From the NCBI RefSeq assembly GCF_003610785.1, contig NZ_RAQQ01000008.1, positions 186,001-250,000 of the forward strand: a stretch of 64,000 nucleotides of DNA, written 5' to 3'. The position numbers and the translations under genes are program-made. The stretch is from Micromonospora globbae (GTDB lineage: Bacteria > Actinomycetota > Actinomycetes > Mycobacteriales > Micromonosporaceae). Below are positions 53,785 through 61,755 of this stretch, piece after piece (position 1 is the stretch's first letter; every line of letters begins with the position of its first letter). Under the pieces are notes generated by a model. The model was not told the origin of the DNA. It searched no databases and saw nothing but the letters and a program-made list of their open reading frames with translations.

Positions 53785-55410
53785 GTGGTCGTGTCGACAC
53801 CAGTGCAGCAGCGTGGGCGGTGGCGCCCACGGCTCGACCGGCCGGCGCTGGTCGCGCTGCTGCTCGGGCTGGTCGGGATCGCGTACCGGCTGGTCCTCAC
53901 GCTGCTCACGGTGCCCGTGTCGAACAGCGACGAGGCGACGTTCGGGCTGGTCTCCCTGCACATCGCGCAGGGCCGGCACCATCCGGTGTTCCTCTACGGG
54001 CAGCGCTACATGGGCACGCTCGAGTCGTACCTGGCCGCGCCGCTCGTCGCGCTGGCCGGGCCGAGCTGGCCGGTGCTGCGGCTGCCGATGCTCGTCCTCT
54101 ACGCGGTCTTCCTCTACCTGATCCACCGGCTCAGCCGCCGGATCGGCTCGCCCTGGTTCGCCACCCTCGTGGTGGGTCTGCTGGCGCTCGGGCCGGAGCG
54201 GGTGGTCCGGGACCAGCTCACCGTGGTCGGCGGCCGGCCCGAGGTCAAACCGGCGGTGCTGCTGATGCTGCTGATCGCCGTGGGGCTGGCGGCCGGCACG
54301 ATCCGCCGTCGCCGGCTGGCCGTCGGGCTGTTCGGGCTGCTCGCCGGGCTGGCGCTCTGGTCGGACTGGCTGATCGTGCCGTACCTCGCGGTGGCCGGGC
54401 TGCTCCTGGTCTACGCCGCCCGGAGAGAGCTGCTCGGCTGGGCCGGGGCGCTGCTGCTGGCCGGCTTCGCCGTCGGGGTCGCCCCCATGATCCGGGACAA
54501 CCTCGTGGCGCCGCCCGGCGAGGACTCGCTGTCGGTGTTCCGGGAGATCAGCACGCGGGCGGGTCCCGCGCCGCCCTGGTCGCAGCGGCTGGACGGCGGG
54601 CTGCTGGAGGGGATCCCGCTCGCCGGCGGCCTCTGCCCGATCGGCGGCTGCGCCACCTGGCAACGGTCGTTCGGGGTGATCTACCCGCTCCTGCTGGTGG
54701 CCGCGGCGGTGCTCGCGCTGGTCGCGTACCGTCGCGCCGCGGGCCGGCCGCCCGCGGACCGGGTCCGGCCGGTCACGCACCTCGCGCTGGTCGCCGGCGC
54801 GGTGCTCACCCTCCTGTCGTACGTCCGCAGTCCGCTCGCCGCCACCGACCCGCTCGGCAACGCGCGGTACCTGTCGGTGCTCCAGATCTCGCTGCCGGCG
54901 GCGCTCTGGCCGCTCTGGCTGGCGGCCGTGGCGGGCTGGCGCGGCACGGCGGGGGCGCTCGGCCGGATCGCCGGCGCGGCCGCCGCGGCGCTGCTGGCCG
55001 CGCTGGCCGCGGCCAGCCTCGCGATCACCGTGCTCTTCGTCGCCACCGGCGTGCCGGCCTCCCGGATCGAGGAGCGCGAGGCCCGCCGGCTGGCGAGCGC
55101 GCTGCGCGCCGACGGGCCCCGCGAGGTGTACGCGGACTACTGGGTGTGCAACCGGCTGATCTTCAACACGGCCGAGGACGTGGTCTGCGGGGTGGTCGAC
55201 GGCAACCTCATGCCGGGGCAGAACCGGTACCTGCCGTACTGGCGCCAGGTGGGCCGGGCCGCGCGTCCCGGCTACGTGGTGGAGGCCGGTTCGGCGGCCG
55301 AGCACCGGCTGCGGTGGCTGCTCGGTGACCGCCTCGGGACGACCCCGGTACGCGACGTCGGGGACTACCGCGTCTACCACCCGGAGGAGCCGGTGCGGCC
55401 CTGGCGGTAG
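53785..55410 (+). CDS. GT-C type membrane glycosyltransferase (GT39/ArnT-like)
   Basis: A ~541-residue polytopic protein with about ten to twelve helices. The first periplasmic loop has NSDEATFGLVSLHIAQG, the Asp-Glu catalytic signature of GT-C enzymes such as ArnT and protein mannosyltransferases, and then FLYGQRYMGTLESYLAAPLV. A soluble C-terminal part (~445-541) contains three Cys (WVCNRLIF, VVCGVVDG). It should use a polyprenyl-phosphate sugar to modify a wall polymer or protein outside the cell. Several GTGs could start it (53752, 53785, 53791); none has a clear ribosome binding site. Its TAG stop is part of the -10 box of yaaA. Confidence 0.75.
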   Translation: MVVSTPVQQRGRWRPRLDRPALVALLLGLVGIAYRLVLTLLTVPVSNSDEATFGLVSLHIAQGRHHPVFLYGQRYMGTLESYLAAPLVALAGPSWPVLRLPMLVLYAVFLYLIHRLSRRIGSPWFATLVVGLLALGPERVVRDQLTVVGGRPEVKPAVLLMLLIAVGLAAGTIRRRRLAVGLFGLLAGLALWSDWLIVPYLAVAGLLLVYAARRELLGWAGALLLAGFAVGVAPMIRDNLVAPPGEDSLSVFREISTRAGPAPPWSQRLDGGLLEGIPLAGGLCPIGGCATWQRSFGVIYPLLLVAAAVLALVAYRRAAGRPPADRVRPVTHLALVAGAVLTLLSYVRSPLAATDPLGNARYLSVLQISLPAALWPLWLAAVAGWRGTAGALGRIAGAAAAALLAALAAASLAITVLFVATGVPASRIEEREARRLASALRADGPREVYADYWVCNRLIFNTAEDVVCGVVDGNLMPGQNRYLPYWRQVGRAARPGYVVEAGSAAEHRLRWLLGDRLGTTPVRDVGDYRVYHPEEPVRPWR

Positions 55411-55413
55411 ATT
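55408..55413 (+). promoter_or_regulatory. -10 box TAGATT of yaaA, containing the upstream stop codon
   Basis: TAGATT lies six bases before GTG 55420. Its first three bases are the TAG stop of the preceding gene, so one triplet ends one protein and helps start the next transcript. Confidence 0.45.
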
Positions 55414-55419
55414 CCCCCG

Positions 55420-56217
55420 GTGCTCATCCTGCTGCCGCCCTCCGAGGGGAAGGTCGACGCCGGAACCGGGCGGCGGCTGGACCTGACGCGCCTCTCGCTG
55501 CCGGCGCTGAACCCGGCCCGCGAGGAGGTGCTCGCCGCGCTGGTCGCGCTCTGCGGCGGGCCGGACGAGGCCGCGGCCCGGGCCGCGCTCGGGCTCAGCG
55601 AGGGCCAGCGCGACGAACTGCGGCGCAACGCGCGCCTGCCCCTGGCCGCCACCGCGCCGGCCGCCCGGGTCTACACCGGCGTGCTCTACGAGGCGCTGGA
55701 CCTCGCCACCCTCCCGCCGCCGGCGGTGCGGGCCGCCCGCCGGTCGATCCTCGTCAGCTCCGGCCTGTGGGGCGCCGTACGCCTCACCGACCGGATCCCG
55801 CCGTACCGCTGCCCCATCGGGGCGAAGCTGCCCGGCCCGGGGGCGCTGGGCGCGTACTGGCGGCGGGTGCTGGGCCCGGTCCTCGCCGCGGAGGCCGGCG
55901 AGCGGCCGGTGCTCGACCTGCGCTCCGGCGCGTACGCCGCCACCTGGACGCCCCGTGGTGAGCTGGCGGGCCGGACGGTGACCGTGCGCGTGCTGCACGA
56001 ACGCGAGGTCGACGGCGCGCCGGTCCGCTCCGTGGTCAGCCACTTCAACAAGGCGACCAAGGGGCGGCTGGTCCGCGACCTGCTGCTCGCGGGCGCCCGC
56101 CCGCGGACCGTCGACGAGCTGGTCACCGCGCTGCGCGACCTCGCGTACACGGTGGAGGAGCAGCCGGCGCAGGCCGGACGGCCACGCCAGGTCGACGTCG
56201 TGGTCACGCAGCTCTGA
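55420..56217 (+). CDS. yaaA: YaaA family peroxide-stress protein (UPF0246)
   Basis: A 265-residue UPF0246/YaaA protein. It opens LILLPPSEGKVDAG, the family signature, and carries VYTGVLYEALDL, ILVSSGLWGAVRLTDRIPPY, YWRRVLGPVL, DLRSGAYAATW and SHFNKATKGRLVR. In E. coli YaaA lowers free intracellular iron and oxidative DNA damage under peroxide and has a helix-hairpin-helix DNA-binding fold. Length is as expected. It follows the membrane glycosyltransferase by nine bases but appears to have its own leaderless promoter. Confidence 0.9.
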   Translation: MLILLPPSEGKVDAGTGRRLDLTRLSLPALNPAREEVLAALVALCGGPDEAAARAALGLSEGQRDELRRNARLPLAATAPAARVYTGVLYEALDLATLPPPAVRAARRSILVSSGLWGAVRLTDRIPPYRCPIGAKLPGPGALGAYWRRVLGPVLAAEAGERPVLDLRSGAYAATWTPRGELAGRTVTVRVLHEREVDGAPVRSVVSHFNKATKGRLVRDLLLAGARPRTVDELVTALRDLAYTVEEQPAQAGRPRQVDVVVTQL

Positions 56218-56329
56218 CTCACCGTCGGACCCGCCGCAAGATTTCCTCAAGGCTGGGCCCGACCGGTTCCGCGTGCCGGGGCGCACCGGTCACGGTAGGA
56301 GTACCCCGACCGGCAAGGGAGTATCTCCG

Positions 56330-57010
56330 TTGGCCCGCGAACCCGCTCTGCTCGACCGACCCGCCCGTCCGTCGACGCCGCCACCGCTGGACTGGCTGAC
56401 CCTCGCCGACGCGTTCGAGGCGGCCTGCCTGCTGCGGTGCATGCCGACGCCGGCCGGCTCGCGCGCGCCGCGGCCGGCGGGATCGCACCCGGCGACGGTG
56501 GTCGAGTTCAACCGGGAGGACGCGGCGCAGCGGATGCGGCAGCTGCTGGAGCGGCTGGACGTCCCGGTCGAGTACGAGATGGCCGTCGGCGGCCTGCGCC
56601 GCCACTACGAACTGCACCGGCTCCGGGTGCCGGCCGGGCACCGGCAGCGCTACGCCTGGCTCATCGAGGCCGGTTGGTGGCAGGGACGCCGGGAGCTGCT
56701 GTCCGCGCCGGTGCCCGGGGCGTCCACCCCCCGCCGGGTCTGGGTGCCGCGGATGGCCGCGGCGGCGTGGCGTTCCGCGCTGCTCGCGGGTGGGCGGCAC
56801 GTCCGCCGGCACATCCTCGGCGTACGGCTCACCGACCGCGACCTCGCCGCGGTGCTGATCCGCGGCGCCTCCCTGCTGGGCGTCACGGCCGAGCTGCGGC
56901 CGGGCACCGGCTGCTTCCTGGTCTGCGTGGCCGACGGGGAGGACCGCCGCCGCATCCTCCGGCACACCACGCTCACCCCCGCCCCCGCCCCTGCGGCCGA
57001 TTCGGCCTGA
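56330..57010 (+). CDS. WhiA-like protein lacking the C-terminal helix-turn-helix
   Basis: A 226-residue protein that aligns by eye with the N-terminal two thirds of WhiA, the sporulation regulator. LTLADAFEAACLLRCM matches the EVSAILRFAGG region. VVEFNREDAAQRMRQLLERL followed by VEYEMAVGGLRRHYELHRLRV matches the RRLKRDI...GGLRRGSRYVVRV region. AAAAWRSALLAGGRHVRRHI followed by LAAVLIRGASLLGVTAELRP matches AAWRGAFLAHGS...ALVGAARRLSIAAKAREV of the LAGLIDADG-type domain. WhiA continues with a DNA-binding helix-turn-helix domain; this protein stops before it. TTG 56330 has GGGAG upstream; GTG 56273 is an alternative. The function is unknown; it could bind WhiA partners without binding DNA. Confidence 0.55.
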   Translation: MAREPALLDRPARPSTPPPLDWLTLADAFEAACLLRCMPTPAGSRAPRPAGSHPATVVEFNREDAAQRMRQLLERLDVPVEYEMAVGGLRRHYELHRLRVPAGHRQRYAWLIEAGWWQGRRELLSAPVPGASTPRRVWVPRMAAAAWRSALLAGGRHVRRHILGVRLTDRDLAAVLIRGASLLGVTAELRPGTGCFLVCVADGEDRRRILRHTTLTPAPAPAADSA

Positions 57011-57107
57011 CGACCGGCGCGGCGCACCTGGTCCGAACGGGCGGCATCGCCGTCGGGCGGTGGCCGCGGGCTTGCGCGATGGGAATCCCGGGCGCAGAGT
57101 GCTGCCC

Positions 57108-58049
57108 GTGACTCGTACCTGGCCCGGGCGCGCCGCCGCGCTGCTGGCGCTGCTGCTGACCGCGACCGTCGGCCTCGCCGGTTGCCGCGACACGCCCGGC
57201 GAACCGGTGACGATCCGGATCGCGACCGGCAGCCCGACGGCCGTCTACCACGCGTTCGGGGAGTCGCTGGCCGCCATCCTGAACCGCGAGCTGCCCGGCG
57301 TGCGGGCGAGCGTGGTGGTCACCGCCGCCTCGGCGGAGAACGTCCGGCTCGTCGCCTCCGGCGAGGCCGAGCTCGGCTTCACCCAGGCCGACATCCTGCC
57401 GACGGACCCGGGCCCGGATCCCCGGGTGGCCGCGATCGCCCGCGTGTACGACGACCAGCTGCACCTGGTCGCGTCCGGCGGCGGGCCGGTCCGCACGGTG
57501 GCCGACCTGCGGGGCCGGCGGGTGTCGGTCGGTGCGGCCGGCTCCGGTACGGAGATCACCGCCAACCGCCTGCTCGACGTGGCCGGGTTGGGCGGCGACG
57601 GGGTGCAACGGGCCCGGCTCAACCTCGACGAGTCGGTGGCCGCGCTGCGGTCCGGGCGGATCGACGCCTTCTTCTTCTCCGGCGGGCTGCCGGTGCGGGC
57701 CATCGCCGACCTCGCCAGCGGCAGCCCCACCCGGGTCCTCGACCTCGGCGACCTGATCGAGCCGCTGCGGGAACGCTACGGGGAGGTCTACGTCTCCCGG
57801 GACATCCCACGGTCGGTGTACGGGGTGGACCCGGTCACCACGGTCGCCGACCCGAACTTCCTCGTCGTCCGCGCGGACCTGCCGGAGCCGCTGGTACGGA
57901 ACGTGACCCGGCTGCTCATGGAACGCCGGTCCGAACTGGCCGCGGCGCACCCGGCGGCCGGACGGATGAGCCCCCGGTCGGCGATCAACACCTCGCTGCT
58001 GCCGCTGCACCCGGGCGCGGTGGCCTGGTACCGCTCCGCGAAACCCTGA
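57108..58049 (+). CDS. TAXI-family solute-binding lipoprotein
   Basis: A 313-residue extracytoplasmic binding protein of the TRAP-associated TAXI family. The signal ends in VGLAGC, a lipobox, so Cys27 or so should be lipidated. The mature part has VTIRIATGSPTAVYHAFGES, ENVRLVASGEAELGFTQADI, RVSVGAAGSGTEITANRLL and a C-terminal PGAVAWYRSA, all family hallmarks. TAXI proteins bind small carboxylates such as glutamate for TRAP transporters, but no TRAP membrane subunits occur in this window. It converges with a two-component system 33 bp away, so a sensing role is possible. GTG 57108 is chosen from the signal peptide; no strong ribosome binding site is seen. Confidence 0.82.
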   Translation: MTRTWPGRAAALLALLLTATVGLAGCRDTPGEPVTIRIATGSPTAVYHAFGESLAAILNRELPGVRASVVVTAASAENVRLVASGEAELGFTQADILPTDPGPDPRVAAIARVYDDQLHLVASGGGPVRTVADLRGRRVSVGAAGSGTEITANRLLDVAGLGGDGVQRARLNLDESVAALRSGRIDAFFFSGGLPVRAIADLASGSPTRVLDLGDLIEPLRERYGEVYVSRDIPRSVYGVDPVTTVADPNFLVVRADLPEPLVRNVTRLLMERRSELAAAHPAAGRMSPRSAINTSLLPLHPGAVAWYRSAKP

Positions 58050-58082
58050 CCGGCGTGGCCGTCCCGCCCCGCCGCGGGAGCG

Positions 58083-59516
58083 TCAGCCCGCGGCGGCGGG
58101 CAGCCCCTGCGGCGCCGCGTCCGCCGCGGCGCCCTCCGGTGGCCCGCCCTCGGGGCCCGGGAACCAGAGGCCGGCGACCAGACCCCGCGGCTCGCCGGTC
58201 CGCATGGTGAGCCGCCCGTCGGACGCGTCGACCAGCACGGCGACGATGGTCAGGCCCAGCCCCGCGCCGTCCATGTTCTGCACGTCCGGCGCCCGCCAGA
58301 ACCGCTCGGTGGCCTGACCGAGCTGGCTCTCCGTCATCCCCGGACCGGTGTCCCGCACCTCCAGCGCCACTCCCCCGTCGCGGACCGCCACGGTCACCGT
58401 CACCTCACCGCCGGCCCCGCTGAACTTCACGGCGTTGTCGATGAGGGCGTCGAGGGCCTGGTCCACGGCGGTCGGCACCGTCCGGGCGTACGCCGGCCCG
58501 CCGGGCGCCACCAGACCGAGCGTGATCGACCGGTGCCGGGCCAGCGGCTGCCAGGCAGCCACCCGGGAGGCGGCCACCTCCGCCGCGTCGACGACGACCC
58601 GCTCGTTCTCCTGGCGCTCGGCGCGGGCGAGCGTGAGCAGCGCGTCGAGCAGCAACGCCAGCCGGTCGGTCTCCTCCAGCGCCAACCGGTGCTCGGCACG
58701 CCCCTCCGGGTCGGTGAGGCTCGGCCCCAGCTCCTCCACCCGCAGCCGCAGGGCGGTCAGCGGGTTGCGCAACTGGTGACTGGCGTGGGCCACGAAGGCG
58801 CGCTGGCGGTCCATCACGTCCGACACCGCGTCGGCCATCGTGTTGAAGCTCGCCACCAGCCGGCGCAGCTCCGGCGGGCCGAGATGGTGCTGCACCCGGG
58901 CGCTCCGGTCCCCCTCGGTGATCTCGTGGGTGACCGCGTCCAGCTCGAAGACGGGGCGCAGCACCCAGCCGGCCAGCCCGAACGCGGTGAGGACGCAGGC
59001 CAGTACGGCGAGCAGGCCGATGCCGGCGAGCAGCAGCCACCACGCGGTGACGGCGCGGCGCACCGAGGCCACGGGGCTGACCGTGACGACGGCCCCGAGC
59101 ACCTCGCCACCGTCGTTGATCGGTACGGCGACCACCACCGGCCCGTCCACCCAGGGCCAGACCGACTCCGGGCCGCTGACCTGCTGCCCGGCGAGGGCGG
59201 CCTCCAACGCCGTGGCGGTGCCGGCGGCGGGCCGCCAGCTCGCCGAGGCCACCACGTCCCCGCGGTCGCGGTCCACCACGGCCGCCCCGATGCGGTACAG
59301 CTCGTCGTAGCTGCGCAGCTCACTCTCCAGCGGGCCGGTGCTGCCGCCGCGGAGCGCGGGCCCGGCCAGGGACGCGAACCGGGTGGCGTCGGCGAGCCGG
59401 TCGGCGCGTACCCGGTCGGTCTCCCGGGTGGCCAGGGTGATGGCCAGCGGGGTCTCCAGGGCGATGAGGACCAGCACCATCAGCAGCAGGTAGCTGATCA
59501 CCAGCCGACGACGCAC
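58083..59516 (-). CDS. Sensor histidine kinase (HAMP-HisKA-HATPase)
   Basis: A 477-residue membrane kinase. TM1 is at ~7-29 and TM2 at ~157-180, enclosing a ~125-residue extracytoplasmic sensor domain. HAMP follows (WVLRPVFELDAVTHEITEGD). HisKA carries the phospho-acceptor His247 in FVAHASHQLRNPLTALRL. HATPase_c has the N box with DNAVKFSG, GPGM and GAGLGLTIV. The C-terminus is Pro/Gly/Ala-rich. GTG 59516 has GAGGTG upstream, and it lies nine bases after the response regulator stop. The adjacent convergent TAXI lipoprotein may present its ligand. Confidence 0.93.
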   Translation of the reverse strand: MRRRLVISYLLLMVLVLIALETPLAITLATRETDRVRADRLADATRFASLAGPALRGGSTGPLESELRSYDELYRIGAAVVDRDRGDVVASASWRPAAGTATALEAALAGQQVSGPESVWPWVDGPVVVAVPINDGGEVLGAVVTVSPVASVRRAVTAWWLLLAGIGLLAVLACVLTAFGLAGWVLRPVFELDAVTHEITEGDRSARVQHHLGPPELRRLVASFNTMADAVSDVMDRQRAFVAHASHQLRNPLTALRLRVEELGPSLTDPEGRAEHRLALEETDRLALLLDALLTLARAERQENERVVVDAAEVAASRVAAWQPLARHRSITLGLVAPGGPAYARTVPTAVDQALDALIDNAVKFSGAGGEVTVTVAVRDGGVALEVRDTGPGMTESQLGQATERFWRAPDVQNMDGAGLGLTIVAVLVDASDGRLTMRTGEPRGLVAGLWFPGPEGGPPEGAAADAAPQGLPAAAG

Positions 59517-59525
59517 CCAGGCACC

Positions 59526-60182
59526 TCACTCGCACCGCAGGCGGTAGCCGATCCCGCGTACCGTCTCGACGAGCCGCGCGTCGCCGAGCTTGCCGCGCAG
59601 CGACCCCACGTGCACCTCGACGGTGTGCCGGTCCGTCCAGGTGGTGCCCCAGGCGTCGAGCAGGATGCGGTCGCGGGGCACCGCCACGCCGGGCTGGCGG
59701 GCCAGCGAGAGCAGGACGTCGAACTCCTTGCGGGTGAGCGTCACCTCCCGGCCGTCGACGGTCACGGTGCGTGCCGCCACGTCGATGCGGACGGCGCCGG
59801 CCTCGATGAGGTTCCGCTCGGGCACCGCCTGCGCCGTGCGGCGCAGCACCGCCTCGATCCGGGCCTGCAGCTCCACCATCGAGAACGGCTTCACCACGTA
59901 GTCGTCGGCGCCGAGCCGCAGCCCGAGCACCCGATCGCGCTCCTCACCCCGGGCGGTGACCGCGATAATCCCCAGCTGGCTGCTGCGCCGGCGCAGCTCC
60001 CGGCACAGGTCGGTGCCGTCGCCGTCGGGCAGGGTGAGATCGAGCAGCACCAGGTCGCACGGCGCGGCGGAGAGCGCGGCGGCGACCGTGGCCGCGTGCT
60101 CGACCTCGTATCCGCGTCGGGTGAGCGCGGACGACAGGGCGGCGGCCACCCGACGGTCGTCCTCGACCAGCAGGATGCGCAC
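59526..60182 (-). CDS. OmpR-family response regulator
   Basis: A 218-residue regulator partner of the kinase encoded next. The receiver domain starts RILLVEDDRRV (acidic pair), with phospho-acceptor Asp48 in LVLLDLTLPDGDG and the conserved Lys98 in DYVVKPF. The winged-helix DNA-binding domain includes LTRKEFDVLLSLARQPG, DRHTVEVHVGSLRGKLG and VETVRGIGYRL. GTG 60182 has GGGGGG and GAGGG upstream. Target genes are unknown; the operon and nearby TAXI gene are the first candidates. Confidence 0.94.
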   Translation of the reverse strand: MRILLVEDDRRVAAALSSALTRRGYEVEHAATVAAALSAAPCDLVLLDLTLPDGDGTDLCRELRRRSSQLGIIAVTARGEERDRVLGLRLGADDYVVKPFSMVELQARIEAVLRRTAQAVPERNLIEAGAVRIDVAARTVTVDGREVTLTRKEFDVLLSLARQPGVAVPRDRILLDAWGTTWTDRHTVEVHVGSLRGKLGDARLVETVRGIGYRLRCE

Positions 60183-60316
60183 CGGTGCCCCCCATCCCTC
60201 GAACGATCGTCCGGGGGAATCGTGGCAGACGCCGGTCGCGGGCGGGAGAGCCGACCCGGCAGCCCACCTGGACCGCGCGGCCCCCTCCGGCGGGGCGGGC
60301 GGCGCCTCGGCCGGGG

Positions 60317-60628
60317 TCAGAGGCCGAAGACGTCGTCCGAGACGGCGTCGCGCACCCCGTCGACGAAGCCGCGGAAGCCCGGGTCGTGGTGGCTGGCCGG
60401 GACACTCGTGACGTTCTCCCCGGTGGCCTGGGTGACCGCGTCGAGCAGGGGCGGGTAGTCCAGCTCCGCGTCGCCGCGCGTGTCGTCGTCCGCCTCGGCC
60501 AGGTTGATCACGTACTGCACGTCGTCGGAGGGGGTGTCGGGATCCTCGGCCCACTCGCCGCCGGCCTGGTAGCACTCGTCGTACAGCGCCCGCTGGCTGT
60601 CGGTCCAGTCGTCGTCGTAGTCCCGCAT
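60317..60628 (-). CDS. Small acidic protein, unknown function
   Basis: A 103-residue, strongly acidic protein (MRDYDDDWTDSQRALYDECY onward) I cannot assign. About a quarter of the residues are Asp or Glu. Two Cys-free helices are likely, with a DDVQYVINLAEADDDTRGD middle and a FRGFVDGVRDAVSDDVFGL end. GGAGGGATGG lies just before the ATG, giving good support for translation. It is upstream of the two-component system on the same strand with 134 bp between, and divergent from the DUF952 gene. No membrane segment or signal is seen. Confidence 0.65.
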   Translation of the reverse strand: MRDYDDDWTDSQRALYDECYQAGGEWAEDPDTPSDDVQYVINLAEADDDTRGDAELDYPPLLDAVTQATGENVTSVPASHHDPGFRGFVDGVRDAVSDDVFGL

Positions 60629-60751
60629 CGCCCATCCCTCCGCGACGGCTCCACCCTCCGAGCATGCCGGCCCGGGACGCGGGACCGGGCCGGTACCGGC
60701 GAAACCGCGGGGCACCCGCACGGGTGACGCGCTCGCGGGGGCCGGCGCGCG

Positions 60752-60757
60752 TACGCT
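60752..60757 (+). promoter_or_regulatory. -10 box TACGCT for a leaderless start
   Basis: TACGCT lies six bases before GTG 60764. Confidence 0.4.
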
Positions 60758-60763
60758 GCACAG

Positions 60764-61102
60764 GTGATCTACAAACTGCTGCCGACGACCGAGTGGGACG
60801 ACGCCCGGGCCGCCGGGCAGTTCACCGGCACGGCGGTGGACCACCAGGACGGGTTCATCCACTTCTCCGCCACCGACCAGGTGGTGGAGACGGCCCGCCG
60901 GCACTTCGCCGGGGCCACCGGGCTCACCCTGCTCACCGTGGATCCGGCCCGCCTCGGTGACCGGCTGCGCTGGGAGCCCTCGCGCGGCGGCGCGCTCTTC
61001 CCCCACCTGTACGGCCCGCTGCCGGTGGCCGCCGTGGTGGCGGCGCAGGCGCTGCCCGCGGACGTGCCCGCCCCCGACGCGGTGGCGGCGCTGCTCGGTT
61101 GA
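60764..61102 (+). CDS. DUF952 family protein
   Basis: A 112-residue DUF952 protein. It opens IYKLLPTTEWDDARAAGQFT, followed by DHQDGFIHFSATDQVVETARRHF, which is the family signature, and LRWEPSRGGALFPHLYGPLP. The fold is related to ADP-ribosyltransferase-like or glutathione-S-transferase-adjacent small domains, but biochemical function is not established. It is soluble and has no signal. GTG 60764 has a TACGCT box six bases upstream. It stands just before the WlbB-like acetyltransferase gene on the same strand. Confidence 0.82.
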   Translation: MIYKLLPTTEWDDARAAGQFTGTAVDHQDGFIHFSATDQVVETARRHFAGATGLTLLTVDPARLGDRLRWEPSRGGALFPHLYGPLPVAAVVAAQALPADVPAPDAVAALLG

Positions 61103-61154
61103 GGGCTCGCTATGCTACGCCGAGCCCGCGCCCTGCGATCGATGCGAGTTGAGG

Positions 61155-61694
61155 ATGACTGACAACACTTCCCCGTCCCCCAGCGTCTTCGTTCACCCCA
61201 CGGCGGACGTCGAGGAGGGTGCCCAGGTCGGTGAGGGCACCAAGGTCTGGCACCTGGCCCACGTCCGGTCGTCGGCGCGGGTGGGCGCCGGCTGCGTCAT
61301 CGGGCGCAACGTGTACGTCGACGCCAACGTGACCGTCGGCGACCGCGTCAAGATCCAGAACAACGTCTCGGTCTACCAGGGCGTGACCCTGGAGGACGAG
61401 GTGTTCGTGGGCCCCAGCGCCGTCTTCACCAACGACTTCCGACCGCGGGCGCAGAACCCCGACTGGACGATCACGCCGACCGTGGTGCGGCGCGGCGCCT
61501 CGATCGGCGCGAACGCCACCCTGGTCTGCGGGATCGAGGTCGGCGAGTACGCCATGATCGCGGCCGGTTCGGTGGTGACCCGGGACGTGGCGCCGTACCA
61601 GCTGGTGGCCGGCAACCCGGCCCGGCCGAAGGGCTGGGTCGACGAGAAGGGCGAGGTCATCTCGCGGGACGTGGCGAACCCGCCGCAGCGGTAG
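61155..61694 (+). CDS. Hexapeptide N-acetyltransferase, WlbB/WbpD-like
   Basis: A 179-residue left-handed beta-helix acyltransferase. The run VFVHPTADVEEGAQVGEGTK, VWHLAHVRSSARVGAGCVIG, VKIQNNVSVYQGVTLEDEVF and VGPSAVFTNDFRPRAQ is characteristic of WbpD/WlbB and FdtC/QdtC enzymes, which acetylate the 3-amino group of UDP- or dTDP-linked amino sugars. The sugar here is unknown; no 3-aminotransferase gene is in view. ATG 61155 is preceded directly by GAGTTGAGG, which is close for a ribosome binding site; TATGCT at ~61111 could be a promoter element. It converges with the CDP-glycerol-transferase gene across a strong terminator. Confidence 0.86.
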   Translation: MTDNTSPSPSVFVHPTADVEEGAQVGEGTKVWHLAHVRSSARVGAGCVIGRNVYVDANVTVGDRVKIQNNVSVYQGVTLEDEVFVGPSAVFTNDFRPRAQNPDWTITPTVVRRGASIGANATLVCGIEVGEYAMIAAGSVVTRDVAPYQLVAGNPARPKGWVDEKGEVISRDVANPPQR

Positions 61695-61710
61695 GCCCGC
61701 GCGACGACGA

Positions 61711-61744
61711 ACGGCGGTGGACGGATCCCTCCGTCCACCGCCGT
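61711..61744. terminator. Bidirectional hairpin terminator
   Basis: acggcggtggacgga (61711-61725) pairs perfectly with tccgtccaccgccgt (61730-61744), loop tccc, between two convergent genes. Confidence 0.85.
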
Positions 61745-61755
61745 CTCGTACGGAT

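Noticed and set aside
53535..55328. A second long rightward frame over the GT-C gene
   Set aside because: Arg/Ala/Gly-rich with no hydrophobic helices; the other frame gives a clear membrane protein with a GT-C signature.
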